Shown here: positions 24,938 to 34,449 of the stretch, one piece after another
Layout of the letters: each line of letters opens with the position of its first letter
Position numbering within the stretch: position 1 is the stretch's first letter
Assembly: GCA_964643725.1 (NCBI GenBank)
Contig: CAZXTL010000005.1
Location: 30,918-94,917 of the forward strand
Source of the DNA: DYQY01 sp964643725
GTDB taxonomy: Bacteria > Margulisbacteria > Riflemargulisbacteria > GWF2-35-9 > DYQY01
Direction of reading: 5' to 3'
Length of the DNA stretch: 64,000 nt
Position numbers and translations under genes: made by a program
The notes under the pieces: model-generated
What the model saw: only the letters and a program-made list of their open reading frames with translations
Database searches by the model: none
Told to the model about the DNA's origin: nothing

Positions 24938-26830
24938 ATGCAATTATCAGAGATCACAAAAGAAATAATAGTTTATCAGAAGCAATATGATGTTATCGTT
25001 GTAGGCGCTGGCCATGCTGGTTGTGAAGCAGCTCTTGCCTCTGCTAGACTAGGCGCCCAAACATTGCTTCTTACTATTAACCTTGATCGTATAGCGTGGA
25101 TGCCATGCAATCCTTCAATTGGTGGGCCGGCCAAGAGTCAACTAGTACATGAGATAGATGCACTTGGAGGGCAGATGGCTATTAATACCGACAAGACGTA
25201 TTTACAGATTAAAATGCTAAACACTTCAAAAGGTCCAGCAGTCCAGAGTTTAAGAGCGCAAAGCGACAAATTTAAATACCATGTAGAAATGAAAAGAACG
25301 TTAGAGGGACAAGTATCCTTAGACATTAAGGAATCAATGGTTAGAGAGTTAGTTTTAGATAGCGAGAGCATCGCCGGCGTTGTAACAGAGATGGACGCCT
25401 GTTATTTAGGTAAACGAGTTATTTTGTGTAACGGTACTTTTCTAAACGGTAAGATTCATATAGGAATGAAAAGCATGTCTGCTGGAAGAGCAGGAGAGTT
25501 TCCTTCAATTAACTTAGCTGAAGATTTAAAAAGATATTTTGAGACCATACGCCTAAAGACAGGAACGCCAGCAAGAGTTGATGGAACAAAGATAGATTTT
25601 TCTAAAACAGAGCCACAAGAGGGCAATGACCTTAAGCCGAGGTTTTCGTTTACCGAAAGCGAGATATCGGGTAAACATTTTCCTTGCCACTTAGTACATA
25701 CCAACCAAGAAACACATAAGATAATTCAAGCCAATCTGGACAGGTCACCATTGTATCAAGGCAAGATAGACGGGATAGGGCCAAGATATTGTCCAAGTAT
25801 AGAGGATAAGGTTGTTCGATTCGCAGACAAGGATAGGCATCAGTCTTTTCTTGAGCCAGAAGGAGAGGACACAGTAGAGGTGTATACGCAGGGGTTGTCT
25901 ACAAGTTTGCCACAGGACGTACAACTTTCTTTGCTAAGGAGCATTCCAGCGTTAGAAAACATCGAGATAATGCGTCCAGCCTATGCTATTGAATATGATG
26001 TGGTAAGGCCATTCCAGCTAAAGTATACGCTCGAAACAAAGAAGATTAAGGGCTTGTATACAGCAGGTCAGGTAAACGGAACTTCTGGATATGAAGAAGC
26101 TGCAGCTCAAGGATTGATTGCTGGGATAAATGCCGCAAGTAGTGTGCTGGGGAGAAAAGAATTAGTGCTTTCTCGTGAATCATCTTATATAGGAACGTTA
26201 GTGGATGACCTTATAAATAAGGATATTCGTGAGCCTTATAGGATGTTTACTTCTAGAGCAGAATATCGGTTATTGTTAAGGCAAGATAATGCTGATTTAA
26301 GATTAACCGAAAAAGGGTACGAGGTTGGATTAATTAATGAAGACAGAATGAGTGCTTTTCTGATTAAAAAAGCTACTATTGAAAAGGCTTTATGTGTTTT
26401 AAAAGAGATAGAGGTAACGCCTAATAAGATAGTGGTTAGCATCTTAGAGAAGTATGGCGAGAAGACTTCTAAGAAAGAAACTCTTGCTGGTATTTTAAAG
26501 AAACCAAATATTTCATTTGATGTTCTTTATGAAATATATCCGAGCTTGGATTTAGATATTTCTGATGAGGCAAAAATAGTTATTGAGATACAGATAAAAT
26601 ATGAAGAATATATCCAAAGGATGAGGAATGCTCTTGAGAAAAATCAAAAGCTTTCTGAAAAGGAGATTCCTGAAAGTTTTAATTATGATCTTGTAAAAGG
26701 GTTCAAAAAAGAGAGTTTAGAAAAACTTAAGAAAATAAGACCATTGAACGTTGGGCAAGCAGGAAGAATCGACGGTGTTTCTCCAGCAGACATAACAATT
26801 TTAGTGGTTGCTTTAAGGAAGTTCAGTTAA
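24938..26830 (+). CDS. mnmG: tRNA uridine-34 carboxymethylaminomethylation enzyme MnmG (GidA)
   Basis: 630 residues. FAD-binding GAGHAGCE (23-30), the PCNPSIGGPAKS block with a catalytic Cys, the conserved second-Cys region RYCPSIEDK, and the C-terminal helical domain ending in the PADITILVVAL segment that contacts MnmE are all present. With MnmE it installs (c)mnm5 on U34 of tRNAs. It is usually beside rsmG near the origin, but here they are 18 kb apart. Its 3' end overlaps the convergent lipoprotein gene by 18 bp. Confidence 0.95.
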   Translation: MQLSEITKEIIVYQKQYDVIVVGAGHAGCEAALASARLGAQTLLLTINLDRIAWMPCNPSIGGPAKSQLVHEIDALGGQMAINTDKTYLQIKMLNTSKGPAVQSLRAQSDKFKYHVEMKRTLEGQVSLDIKESMVRELVLDSESIAGVVTEMDACYLGKRVILCNGTFLNGKIHIGMKSMSAGRAGEFPSINLAEDLKRYFETIRLKTGTPARVDGTKIDFSKTEPQEGNDLKPRFSFTESEISGKHFPCHLVHTNQETHKIIQANLDRSPLYQGKIDGIGPRYCPSIEDKVVRFADKDRHQSFLEPEGEDTVEVYTQGLSTSLPQDVQLSLLRSIPALENIEIMRPAYAIEYDVVRPFQLKYTLETKKIKGLYTAGQVNGTSGYEEAAAQGLIAGINAASSVLGRKELVLSRESSYIGTLVDDLINKDIREPYRMFTSRAEYRLLLRQDNADLRLTEKGYEVGLINEDRMSAFLIKKATIEKALCVLKEIEVTPNKIVVSILEKYGEKTSKKETLAGILKKPNISFDVLYEIYPSLDLDISDEAKIVIEIQIKYEEYIQRMRNALEKNQKLSEKEIPESFNYDLVKGFKKESLEKLKKIRPLNVGQAGRIDGVSPADITILVVALRKFS

Positions 26831-28021
26831 GGGTAACGGAAGCGCTGTGGCGCGATAGTTGTTTTCTTCATCAATGTATCCAACATAGGAAAAGTTCTTG
26901 TATACAAAATGTATGAGCTGATTTGTTTTCCCTGTTACATCTTCAGGCTTAGATATGGCCGTCCAGTTGTTATTTATAAGGCGTAACACGAGAGGTTTTT
27001 TATTTTCTAAGTCAGCGTAAGCCAAGAAAAGGCTGTTTTTATTTATTTGGAGTTCAGCAAATCTTGCTTTGCCTGGTGTAGAAAATGGATTGCCCACAGT
27101 TTCCCAGTCTTTGCCATTAAACTTTTTTACATTAATCTTACAAACAGAAGCGTCGTCCTTATATGTTATATAGGACACATAAGGTTGTATGCCGTTTGTA
27201 GCAAGTGAAAGGTCGCCTGCGAAATAGTCAACTAATGAGAAGTGTCCAACGATATCCCAGTTATTGTTGCTAAGCTTGTATACAAGGATATTGTAAGCTA
27301 CAGATGAATCAATCAAAGCTAAGTAAACATCATTTTTTATGGTAACAATATCGAGATCAATTACTTTATGATTATATCTGGTTAGCACAGGAAGTAGTGT
27401 CCATTGATTGTTTTTCCAGAAGGCTGAAACAACCCCTCCAGCATTTGAGTCTGAGTAGGCAAGAAACAATGAGTCTTTGTGGGAATGAGTTTTTAGTATT
27501 CCAATCTTTGATGAAGGAAGTTCTTCAACTGGTATGTTTTGCCAAGTTCCATCAAAGTATTTCCCAGAAATCGAGTAGCCTTTTCTTCTGTCAACGTAGA
27601 ACACTACAGGTTGATTGTTGATGATCTCTATGTTAGGCCAATAGGCTTGGTCGTCTGTTATTGGCGAGGAGCCTACGTTTTCCCAGTCGCTTCCGTTGAA
27701 TTTTTTTATTATTATTTTGTAGTTTTGTTTTGCGTCAGAATAGGCTGTATAGGCAATATTGTTATAGAAAGTAAGGTCAAGAAAGTCACACGAAGAGTCG
27801 CTAAGGTTTAAGGGATATATGATAGGCCTTGCACGCGGTGGCACGATGATTTTTGGTGGGATAACAATGGACTTGCTATATTTAGGTAAATCTTGCTCTA
27901 TTTCATAGAAGCCTAGATTATGATTGGCGTCTTTAGGTTGTTCTAAATAGGAAACGCAACCTGCTATAAGTATGAGACCTAGAAGACAAATAGAGAAAAT
28001 AATCCAATATTTTTTAAACAC
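26813..28021 (-). CDS. Lipoprotein with repeated beta-propeller-like segments
   Basis: 402 residues beginning at GTG. A signal peptide ends in LILIAGC, a lipobox with Cys22, so the protein is lipid-anchored. The body is built of repeated units of the form kkFNGxDWExVG followed by a short beta hairpin (near 108 and 306, with weaker copies between), suggesting a beta-propeller. No catalytic motif is seen. It is the third gene of an operon with a methyltransferase and a DUF2156 protein, and overlaps mnmG tail to tail by 18 bp. Confidence 0.65.
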   Translation of the reverse strand: MFKKYWIIFSICLLGLILIAGCVSYLEQPKDANHNLGFYEIEQDLPKYSKSIVIPPKIIVPPRARPIIYPLNLSDSSCDFLDLTFYNNIAYTAYSDAKQNYKIIIKKFNGSDWENVGSSPITDDQAYWPNIEIINNQPVVFYVDRRKGYSISGKYFDGTWQNIPVEELPSSKIGILKTHSHKDSLFLAYSDSNAGGVVSAFWKNNQWTLLPVLTRYNHKVIDLDIVTIKNDVYLALIDSSVAYNILVYKLSNNNWDIVGHFSLVDYFAGDLSLATNGIQPYVSYITYKDDASVCKINVKKFNGKDWETVGNPFSTPGKARFAELQINKNSLFLAYADLENKKPLVLRLINNNWTAISKPEDVTGKTNQLIHFVYKNFSYVGYIDEENNYRATALPLPLTELP

Positions 28022-28046
28022 TATGTTTTAATATTAACTTGAAAAG

Positions 28047-28895
28047 TTAAACGTTGGAAGCTACTGAGATAGTATATTTTTTAATAAGCTTGTCTGGATA
28101 ATAGGATGATTTCATTTTTTGGAGTGGAAGCACGCCAAGGTCTTGTTCAAAATTGATCCAAATAGCATCTGTTGTGTATTTAGCGGTTTCTTGAAATAAA
28201 TATTGATAAACGCCTTTGCAAAATATGTCTGCTTTTGCAAAATGTAGGATATAGTCTTCACGGATTAGTTCGCCAAGGCTAAAAGCGACTGGAGTGCCGG
28301 CACTGTAAACAATAATGCCAGATAGATTTAGAGTTTCAAAATTGTTTATTCCGAGTAAACAGGCCGGATAATCGGTGTTAGTTTTGTCATTCCCGGCAGA
28401 TACTTTAGTCCAGACATCTAATATTTCTATTGCGTCTTTTTGGGTTTGAGTGGAGAAAGGCTTAACTGAAATATCAGGACAAGATTTCGTAAATTGAGAA
28501 ACTAGATTTCTTTTTTTACTAAGTTTGCTTCCTGACATTTCTGCAAGTCTTTCTTTTAAAAACACATAATCAAAGTCTTTCTCATAGGCCTCAATTTTGA
28601 AGGCGTTATCTTCAGTAAACAGTTTAATCCATTCCTCAGGTATAGGATAAAGAGAGAGTCCTGTTGACATCGCTTCTTTAATAGCAGGAATAGTTTCGGT
28701 TGACGGAGGAAAGAGGGGCATCAAATATTGTGTATTACCGCTTTTGCCCGCAATGAAGGGTAGTCCCGATATGTTTGAATATTCAAAGGAGTGGTTGTCT
28801 TGGAAGCAAAATACATTAGAGAAACAATATTCTGAGATATCAATAGGCAAGGAACTAATAAGCCGTGCTAATTCTTTGTCGTCTGATAAAATCAT
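28047..28895 (-). CDS. DUF2156 (phosphatidylglycerol lysyltransferase C-terminal-like) protein
   Basis: 282 residues matching soluble DUF2156 proteins with a double GNAT-like fold. The FDYVFLKERLAEMSGSKLS then KKRN segment (about 108-130) and the C-terminal INFEQDLGVLPLQKMKSSYY motif are characteristic. The wider family includes aminoacyl-phosphatidylglycerol synthases such as MprF, but this form lacks the membrane domain, so its acceptor is unknown. It overlaps the methyltransferase gene upstream by 4 bp and is followed by a lipoprotein. Confidence 0.75.
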   Translation of the reverse strand: MILSDDKELARLISSLPIDISEYCFSNVFCFQDNHSFEYSNISGLPFIAGKSGNTQYLMPLFPPSTETIPAIKEAMSTGLSLYPIPEEWIKLFTEDNAFKIEAYEKDFDYVFLKERLAEMSGSKLSKKRNLVSQFTKSCPDISVKPFSTQTQKDAIEILDVWTKVSAGNDKTNTDYPACLLGINNFETLNLSGIIVYSAGTPVAFSLGELIREDYILHFAKADIFCKGVYQYLFQETAKYTTDAIWINFEQDLGVLPLQKMKSSYYPDKLIKKYTISVASNV

Positions 28896-29506
28896 AACAA
28901 GTTAACAATTACCGTAAAATCATTCGGTAAATATCCTGTAATAAATTTTATTTTGCTTTTATCGAATTTAAGAAGTCTGAGCAGATTATCTATTTCTTTT
29001 TGGCTATAGTAATTGTAAGCATCTTCTTTGGTGGGGGAAGCTGAAGATAAGAGATTAAATACTATTTTTTCACTAGCTAATTCTTTAAAGGCGAGAAGAG
29101 CATCTCGTAATAGAGCAACAGAGTTGGGTGTTTTTAAATTAAAGATACCGCTGCTAAATATTACAGAAAATGCTTTTTCTGGGAAAACCTTTTCAGCGGT
29201 TTTGTTGTCTAAGACATCTTCAAGTATAAAGAGACCTTCAGGGTATTTTAATTTAGCTTTTTTAATCATGTTAGGCATGATGTCAGTTCCAAGATAAGTG
29301 ACCGGCACCTTAAACATTTTAAAATAACCATATAAGTCACCAAGACCACACCCTACATCTAGAATGGATTTATTGTTTAGGTCAACATTCTTTAGTAGAA
29401 CCTCAAATCTTTTTGTTTGTGCTTCTTGTGTTTCCCATCCGAGAGCTCTATGGTCATCATAAAGCGATAGATTATTTGTATAATAATTTTCAGTTGTATA
29501 TTCCAT
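28892..29506 (-). CDS. Class I SAM-dependent methyltransferase
   Basis: 204 residues with SAM motif I DVGCGLGDLYGYF (about 50-62), acidic residue in TYLGTDIMPNMI, and later motifs LEDVLDN and VIFSSGIFNL. The substrate cannot be inferred. It heads a three-gene operon with a DUF2156 protein and a lipoprotein. An ATG at 29506 is the only sensible start; a TATACT lies 18 bp before it on this strand, overlapping the -10 region of a probable promoter. Confidence 0.75.
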   Translation of the reverse strand: MEYTTENYYTNNLSLYDDHRALGWETQEAQTKRFEVLLKNVDLNNKSILDVGCGLGDLYGYFKMFKVPVTYLGTDIMPNMIKKAKLKYPEGLFILEDVLDNKTAEKVFPEKAFSVIFSSGIFNLKTPNSVALLRDALLAFKELASEKIVFNLLSSASPTKEDAYNYYSQKEIDNLLRLLKFDKSKIKFITGYLPNDFTVIVNLL

Positions 29507-29658
29507 ATTTATAAATTTTAGTATACCATAAAGAGCACAGATTAATTATGGGGAAATATAATAGACCAACTGGTCAAATTGTTGCACAAAATAATACATG
29601 GGAATCTTTGAAAGAACTTACGACATATTGTAAATAAAATAGACAACAGGAGAGGCAT

Positions 29659-31671
29659 ATGCCAGCAGTGGTTAATAAGAATAATGAGACATTAAAAAAC
29701 AAAGATAAAAAAGCAAATGTTTCATTACAAAAAAAATTATACTTATGGCTTAATGATAGTTACGAAAGATACTCAAAATCAATTTTCTCCAATATTGCGG
29801 TAGCTAGTGAGATTCGGCATGACGAACAAATATCTTTATTTGCTCCGAAAATGATTGTTTTTTTAGATGAACTTTTTTCCCAAACGGAACTTTATTATGA
29901 ATTCCAGTCTATAATTAGAAAAGCAAGCAAAGAGGATATAGAGATTTGGCAAACAATAGAGTCTAGGCTCGGAGATATTTGCCTGTTTGCAGAACGTGCT
30001 TATTTGTTTACTTTATCAATAAAAGAAGATTCCATCATCGACATATCTTTAGTTAAAAGAAGAATTATTTCTATAAGAAAACAACATATGTTTTCCTATA
30101 AATTTGCGAGCAGAGCAAAGGCTGAAGAAGTTATGATGAGTCAGCTTATCTCAATTGACGTTGCTTTTAGTCTTTACCATAGAACAAAGATTAAAAGAAA
30201 AGAGATGATACTTGCAGGTGGCGATGCAACAAGATTTTTAAAAATCATCAAGGTGCTCTCTAGTTTAGAGTATGCTGTGTTGGATGAAAAAGATATATTT
30301 ATGATTAAGTATAATCATGGGTATAAGGATATAGCACATCTTTTTTCTCTAGAGGCATTTAAGCGTATATTTATGACGCCAATGTTTCAATATATAGGTT
30401 GTACTTCCCGGGAGATTGATAGTGCCTTTACCAGCGAAAGCGTAGATATGATTAGATTAAAGCCATACTTGGAAAGAGTTTTGGAAACATTTAAGCCAGG
30501 GGTTATTCCAAAAGCAATGAACATTGTTTACAAGTGTGTAGGAGAGAACAAGGTTATATATTTGAGTTATTTTACAGCTTCAGTTATTCGGATATATGCG
30601 GAAATTTTAAGAGAAGATAGTTTTGGTAGTGAATTAGTATATGTTGTAAAAAACAAGGAACAGCTTACTGCCTTTTCTGAAACGCTTCATTATTTGTATA
30701 CACAAGGAGGATTGGACGAGAATCGACTTAAGCTTAAATTTGTTGAAACTACTAAAGCAGCAATTCCTTTGTCGGATTATCATAAAGGATTTGTTTTTCA
30801 AGATGATGAAATAGTTGTTTCCAGTCCTGGGCATGGTCCAGCATTTATTAAAGTTATGAACGATGAAGTAAAGCGTCTTTTCTCGGAAGGTGGAGCCTGT
30901 GTGTCCTTAAGAACGCTTGATAACAGTGGAGCGCATGTTATGAATTATGCTACGTTAGTTCAAAAGGCTGTAGTTTTTGAAAACGGAGTCAGAGATGACC
31001 TTGTGGAGGCATTAAACGGAAGCAAGAAAAGGATAGTAGGATTTTTTAGGCAGTTAGGATTGTTTAGCGAGATTGACCTTAAAGAAAAGATAACAGAATA
31101 CGTAAAGAAACGATGGGATTTCAATTTAGATAGCAAAAGCAACTATAAAGATATGGCCAAAGTTTTGTCGACTCTGCCAATAAGTGTTATTTTAGTGATT
31201 TCTGGATATGAGTCAGAAGGTGGCGGGCTGTATGTTCTTGATTCTGAGGAGATGGTTGTTGTAGATAAGTGCAAGAGTGATGATCAGAGAGAGATTAAGA
31301 AGTTTAACCCTATGATTTTTGCAACCTATGCTAAGGAAGAATTTCCAGAAGAATTTGATAGAGAATGTTTGTTTGTTACCTCTAAGGGAGATGCTAAGTT
31401 GACTTACTATCAAGCGGAAAGTGCATCGACACATATAGCAACATGCCCTAACAGGACATTAAAAAGGTTCCTTGATTTTGATAGAGAAGATATATCAGAG
31501 ATTTTTATTCAACAAAAAACTATAGATGATTCTTCCGAAGAAAAAAATAAAGCATTTACCGGTCAGCTGATAAAAGATATAGAGCTTATCTGTAGTGAAC
31601 TAAACATAGATGAGCAAGAGTTTATTGTTTCAGTACATTCTTTACAGAAAGATTTTTTAAATAAGTTTTAA
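29659..31671 (+). CDS. DUF4301/UDP-sugar-pyrophosphorylase-like protein, 670 aa
   Basis: The first 185 residues are helical and unlike anything I know. Then ILAGGDATRFLKIIKVL (about 188-204), VYVVKNKEQLTAFSETL, and FQDDEIVVSSPGHGPAFIKVMN followed by a CVSLRTLDNSG segment (about 385-425) match in order the ASGAATRMFK, FTVSPEH, RPGGHGALIENLN and IKNIDN blocks that I associate with DUF4301, a nucleotidyltransferase-like family. That alignment is from memory and weak. An ACAGGAGAGG precedes the ATG. The 152-bp region before it holds only a weak 29-codon ORF (29548-29637). Confidence 0.45.
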   Translation: MPAVVNKNNETLKNKDKKANVSLQKKLYLWLNDSYERYSKSIFSNIAVASEIRHDEQISLFAPKMIVFLDELFSQTELYYEFQSIIRKASKEDIEIWQTIESRLGDICLFAERAYLFTLSIKEDSIIDISLVKRRIISIRKQHMFSYKFASRAKAEEVMMSQLISIDVAFSLYHRTKIKRKEMILAGGDATRFLKIIKVLSSLEYAVLDEKDIFMIKYNHGYKDIAHLFSLEAFKRIFMTPMFQYIGCTSREIDSAFTSESVDMIRLKPYLERVLETFKPGVIPKAMNIVYKCVGENKVIYLSYFTASVIRIYAEILREDSFGSELVYVVKNKEQLTAFSETLHYLYTQGGLDENRLKLKFVETTKAAIPLSDYHKGFVFQDDEIVVSSPGHGPAFIKVMNDEVKRLFSEGGACVSLRTLDNSGAHVMNYATLVQKAVVFENGVRDDLVEALNGSKKRIVGFFRQLGLFSEIDLKEKITEYVKKRWDFNLDSKSNYKDMAKVLSTLPISVILVISGYESEGGGLYVLDSEEMVVVDKCKSDDQREIKKFNPMIFATYAKEEFPEEFDRECLFVTSKGDAKLTYYQAESASTHIATCPNRTLKRFLDFDREDISEIFIQQKTIDDSSEEKNKAFTGQLIKDIELICSELNIDEQEFIVSVHSLQKDFLNKF

Positions 31672-31834
31672 ATTCAAATTTTTCAGTAGACAATTTTTTC
31701 CTAGCAGAAAACCTAACGCTAATTTTTAATTACTTTCATTATAACAACTCAGTTTTCTGTTTATATAAAATCTAGTGAAATTATTTTAAAGTTGGTACGA
31801 CATATTTAAAATTCTAAATTTGGAGGAAATCTTT

Positions 31835-32619
31835 ATGTACACAAAAATACTTGCAATTAATTTGTTTGAAAAGCTAGGTGAGGCAAGAAGGAATGGAGCC
31901 AACCCTGTTATACCAATTTTATCATTAAATGCTAGTCGGAATCTTGTTGAAGGCATAGTCGTTAATTCGTCATCAGACCAACAAGGTCCTGACGAATATA
32001 GTGTAGAGAAAAATTTGGCACTAATGCAAACAGTTCAACGTCGTTTATCATTGCCAGTAGTAATGCAGTTTATGAATCTTACTATCATTCCGCAAGCGGT
32101 AAGAGATGCTAATCCTACTGTGGGTATTAATGAAACTACGGATTTTAGTCAATTGAATCCAATAGATTGGAGAAGAGACCCCAAATTGACTCAAGTCATT
32201 AATCTAATGAATGCTGCTCATGAGTCATCAGACGTACCTGTAATTGCAATGGGTGTAGGGGCTAATACGTTGCTTTCCATTCTTGTTGGTCACGAAAACT
32301 ATTGTTGTTTACCTTTTCAAGTAGGTCAGCCAGATACGCCAACTAATGAGTTTGAAGAGGACCCATATTTTAAAGGTCGAATTGATTATGCTATTGCAAC
32401 TCTTTCGCATTGGCACGAAGCACTTAAGTATTCAAGTGTTGCAGGAGTGGTTATTGCAGAACCTACACTTTCAACAAATTTTACTAGTCCTAACATGGTA
32501 AATACATTTGGTCCGTTATTTTTAAACCCAGTATTTCAAAATTTACGAAACTTAAACATGCTCTCAGTATTGCATATATGCGGAAGCATTCAAAAGATAC
32601 TTAATCCGATGGCAGGTGC
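31835..32619 (+). CDS. Uroporphyrinogen decarboxylase-family protein, 3' end lost in gap
   Basis: 261 codons are visible before the N run. MGVGANTLLSILVGHENY and the LSVLHICGSIQKILNPMAG segment recall the UroD/MtaA/CmuA barrel, whose members include corrinoid-protein methyltransferases as well as the haem enzyme; the His-x-Cys-Gly near 250 is typical of the methyltransferase branch and would be a zinc-ligand region. GGAGG 8 nt upstream sets the ATG at 31835. The UroD Arg-rich N-terminal signature for uroporphyrinogen is not evident, so a haem role is unlikely. The C-terminus is missing because of the assembly gap. Confidence 0.6.
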
Positions 32620-32719
32620 NNNNNNNNNNNNNNNNNNNNNNNNNNNNNNNNNNNNNNNNNNNNNNNNNNNNNNNNNNNNNNNNNNNNNNNNNNNNNNNNN
32701 NNNNNNNNNNNNNNNNNNN
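32620..32719. other. Assembly gap, 100 N
   Basis: Exactly 100 N bases, a conventional scaffold-gap length of unknown true size. It cuts the UroD-family gene at left and the GH5 gene at right; the convergent ends and any terminator are missing. Confidence 0.99.
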
Positions 32720-34419
32720 TCGTAGTTTTTGTAATCATGGTATGTCCAATGGATTGATTTATTAGAGAGGATATCCGCCATATCATTTATCCAATTGATT
32801 TGATGATTAGGTGCATTAGGGAAGGCGTTTATCATACCTATTCCTTGAGATGGATCAGCTACACCCCACTCCCCACAGTATAATGGAACGTTATTTGCAT
32901 TAGCCCAAGAAACATAGTAATTAGTAATTTGCTCTTGTATAAAGGGTTTATTTATAAGCTGAACTTTATCAGAAGGACAATCATAAAACTCAAAGGCAGC
33001 AAAGATTTCTCCATCAGATATGTTAGTGTTTATGTCAAAGATTACTCTGTAGTAGTAGCCTTCTCCGTATGAGTAATCGATATAATTTGTATGTCCATCC
33101 CACCAGTTAGATTTCAATGTAGCCCAATCTTTATCTGCCCAACTTGCACCAGTGGAGTCTATCTCTAAATGGTCACCGACAATCTTATAAAGATGACTCT
33201 CTGTTGCTGTTTTCTCTTTTGAATTACCTGTTAACATATACCAATTAGCAGGACGATCATCATAGGTAGTATTATAGATATCATATCTTCTTTTCATAGA
33301 AAAATCGTGATTTTTTATAGGGATTTCAGTAAAGGAGTTAAAAGACTGGGAAGATGATTTTTGCACACGTATATTTTTAATACGGATGATGCCTTTAGTG
33401 TTTGCCAGGATGATACTTAGCCCAATTCTATCTGTTATATCAATACTCGGGGTAGAGTTAATAAATTCATCAACAAGAATAGGATCACTAGTAAGAGTTA
33501 TCCAGCCAGTAGAGGTGTTTACTTTGTTAGTATTTTCATACCAACCACCTTTATAGTTTTCTTCTTCTACTTTTAAATATGGGTAATCAGCTCCTAATTG
33601 GAAGTAACTATTATTATAAACAGTTTGATGCGTAAATTTAATAGGTTTATACCAGTGGAATTGATAGACAATATTAGAATCAGAAAGTTTCTTAAAAGCA
33701 TCAGCTCCTACGAGATTATAGTAGCTAGAGGTGGGACTATCATATTTATTTACAGGGTCTGAAATAAAGACAACATGTTCATCATTGTTGCTTCTTATTG
33801 ACGCAGTGATGATGCTTTCATAAATATTATAAAGTTCTGTTTCAGTAAAGGTGTTAGAGCAATAAGGTTCATTGAGTAAATCATAACCTGCAATAACATT
33901 ATTTGTGACATATCTGTCTGATATTTTCTTCCAAAAAGTTTTGAGTTCAGCTTTTGTTGCTTGGGTGCCAGTATAGAAGCTTCCGCTTGAGTTAACCCCA
34001 AAGTAATGCAAACTAATAATTGCTTTTAAGTCTGCTGCTGCCATTAGCGCTAACTGATTATCCATGTAGGTAAAGAAGGCGGCCATATTGCTATTATCCA
34101 GCCAGCTGTATTGCAGATAGAATCTAACAACATTGGCACCCATTAGTTTAATGTTTTCGTAGTCAGTGTCACTTAGGAGATAAGGAGCATTTGGTGGAGC
34201 GGTTGGAGAAGTGTATACGCCATTAGTTAAACAAAAACCTTTTAGCTTTATTGTTTGATTCGTTGAGTCTTTGAGGGAGCTTCCCTCGACTTGGAGCTGA
34301 CCATTTATTACAACGGCTTTATCATTTATAGTTTGGTTAGAGACCATTCCACATCCTACCATAAATACCCCTGTTGTTAAGACTGTAACTAAGATTATTA
34401 TTCTGGCCATTACCGACAT
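32720..34419 (-). CDS. Glycoside hydrolase family 5 lipoprotein with inserted beta domain, C-terminus in gap
   Basis: 566 residues visible. The signal peptide ends at a lipobox VGC with Cys23. GH5 landmarks: LLNEP with acid/base Glu184, HWY at 255-257, and YCGEWG with nucleophile Glu517, then the HWTYHDYKNY segment just before the gap. The roughly 200 residues between HWY and GEWG (about 280-480) are far longer than a GH5 loop and read as beta-sandwich, including a NHDF..RPANWY pattern reminiscent of carbohydrate-binding modules. It likely cuts beta-glucans such as cellulose or mannan at the cell surface. The TATAAT 6 nt before the ATG makes it leaderless. Confidence 0.8.
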
Positions 34420-34425
34420 TACTGA

Positions 34426-34445
34426 ATTATAGCGTATAATATAAT
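34426..34445. promoter_or_regulatory. Divergent overlapping -10 elements, GH5 gene and histidine kinase gene
   Basis: Minus-strand TATAAT at 34426-34431 lies 6 nt from the GH5 ATG. Plus-strand TATAAT at 34435-34440, and a second at 34440-34445, lie 9 and 4 nt from the kinase ATG. The two start codons are only 30 bp apart, so both transcripts must be essentially leaderless. Confidence 0.55.
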
Positions 34446-34449
34446 TTAT

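Noticed and set aside
29548..29637. 29-codon ORF before the 670-residue gene
   Set aside because: No ribosome site and no recognisable feature; too short to support.
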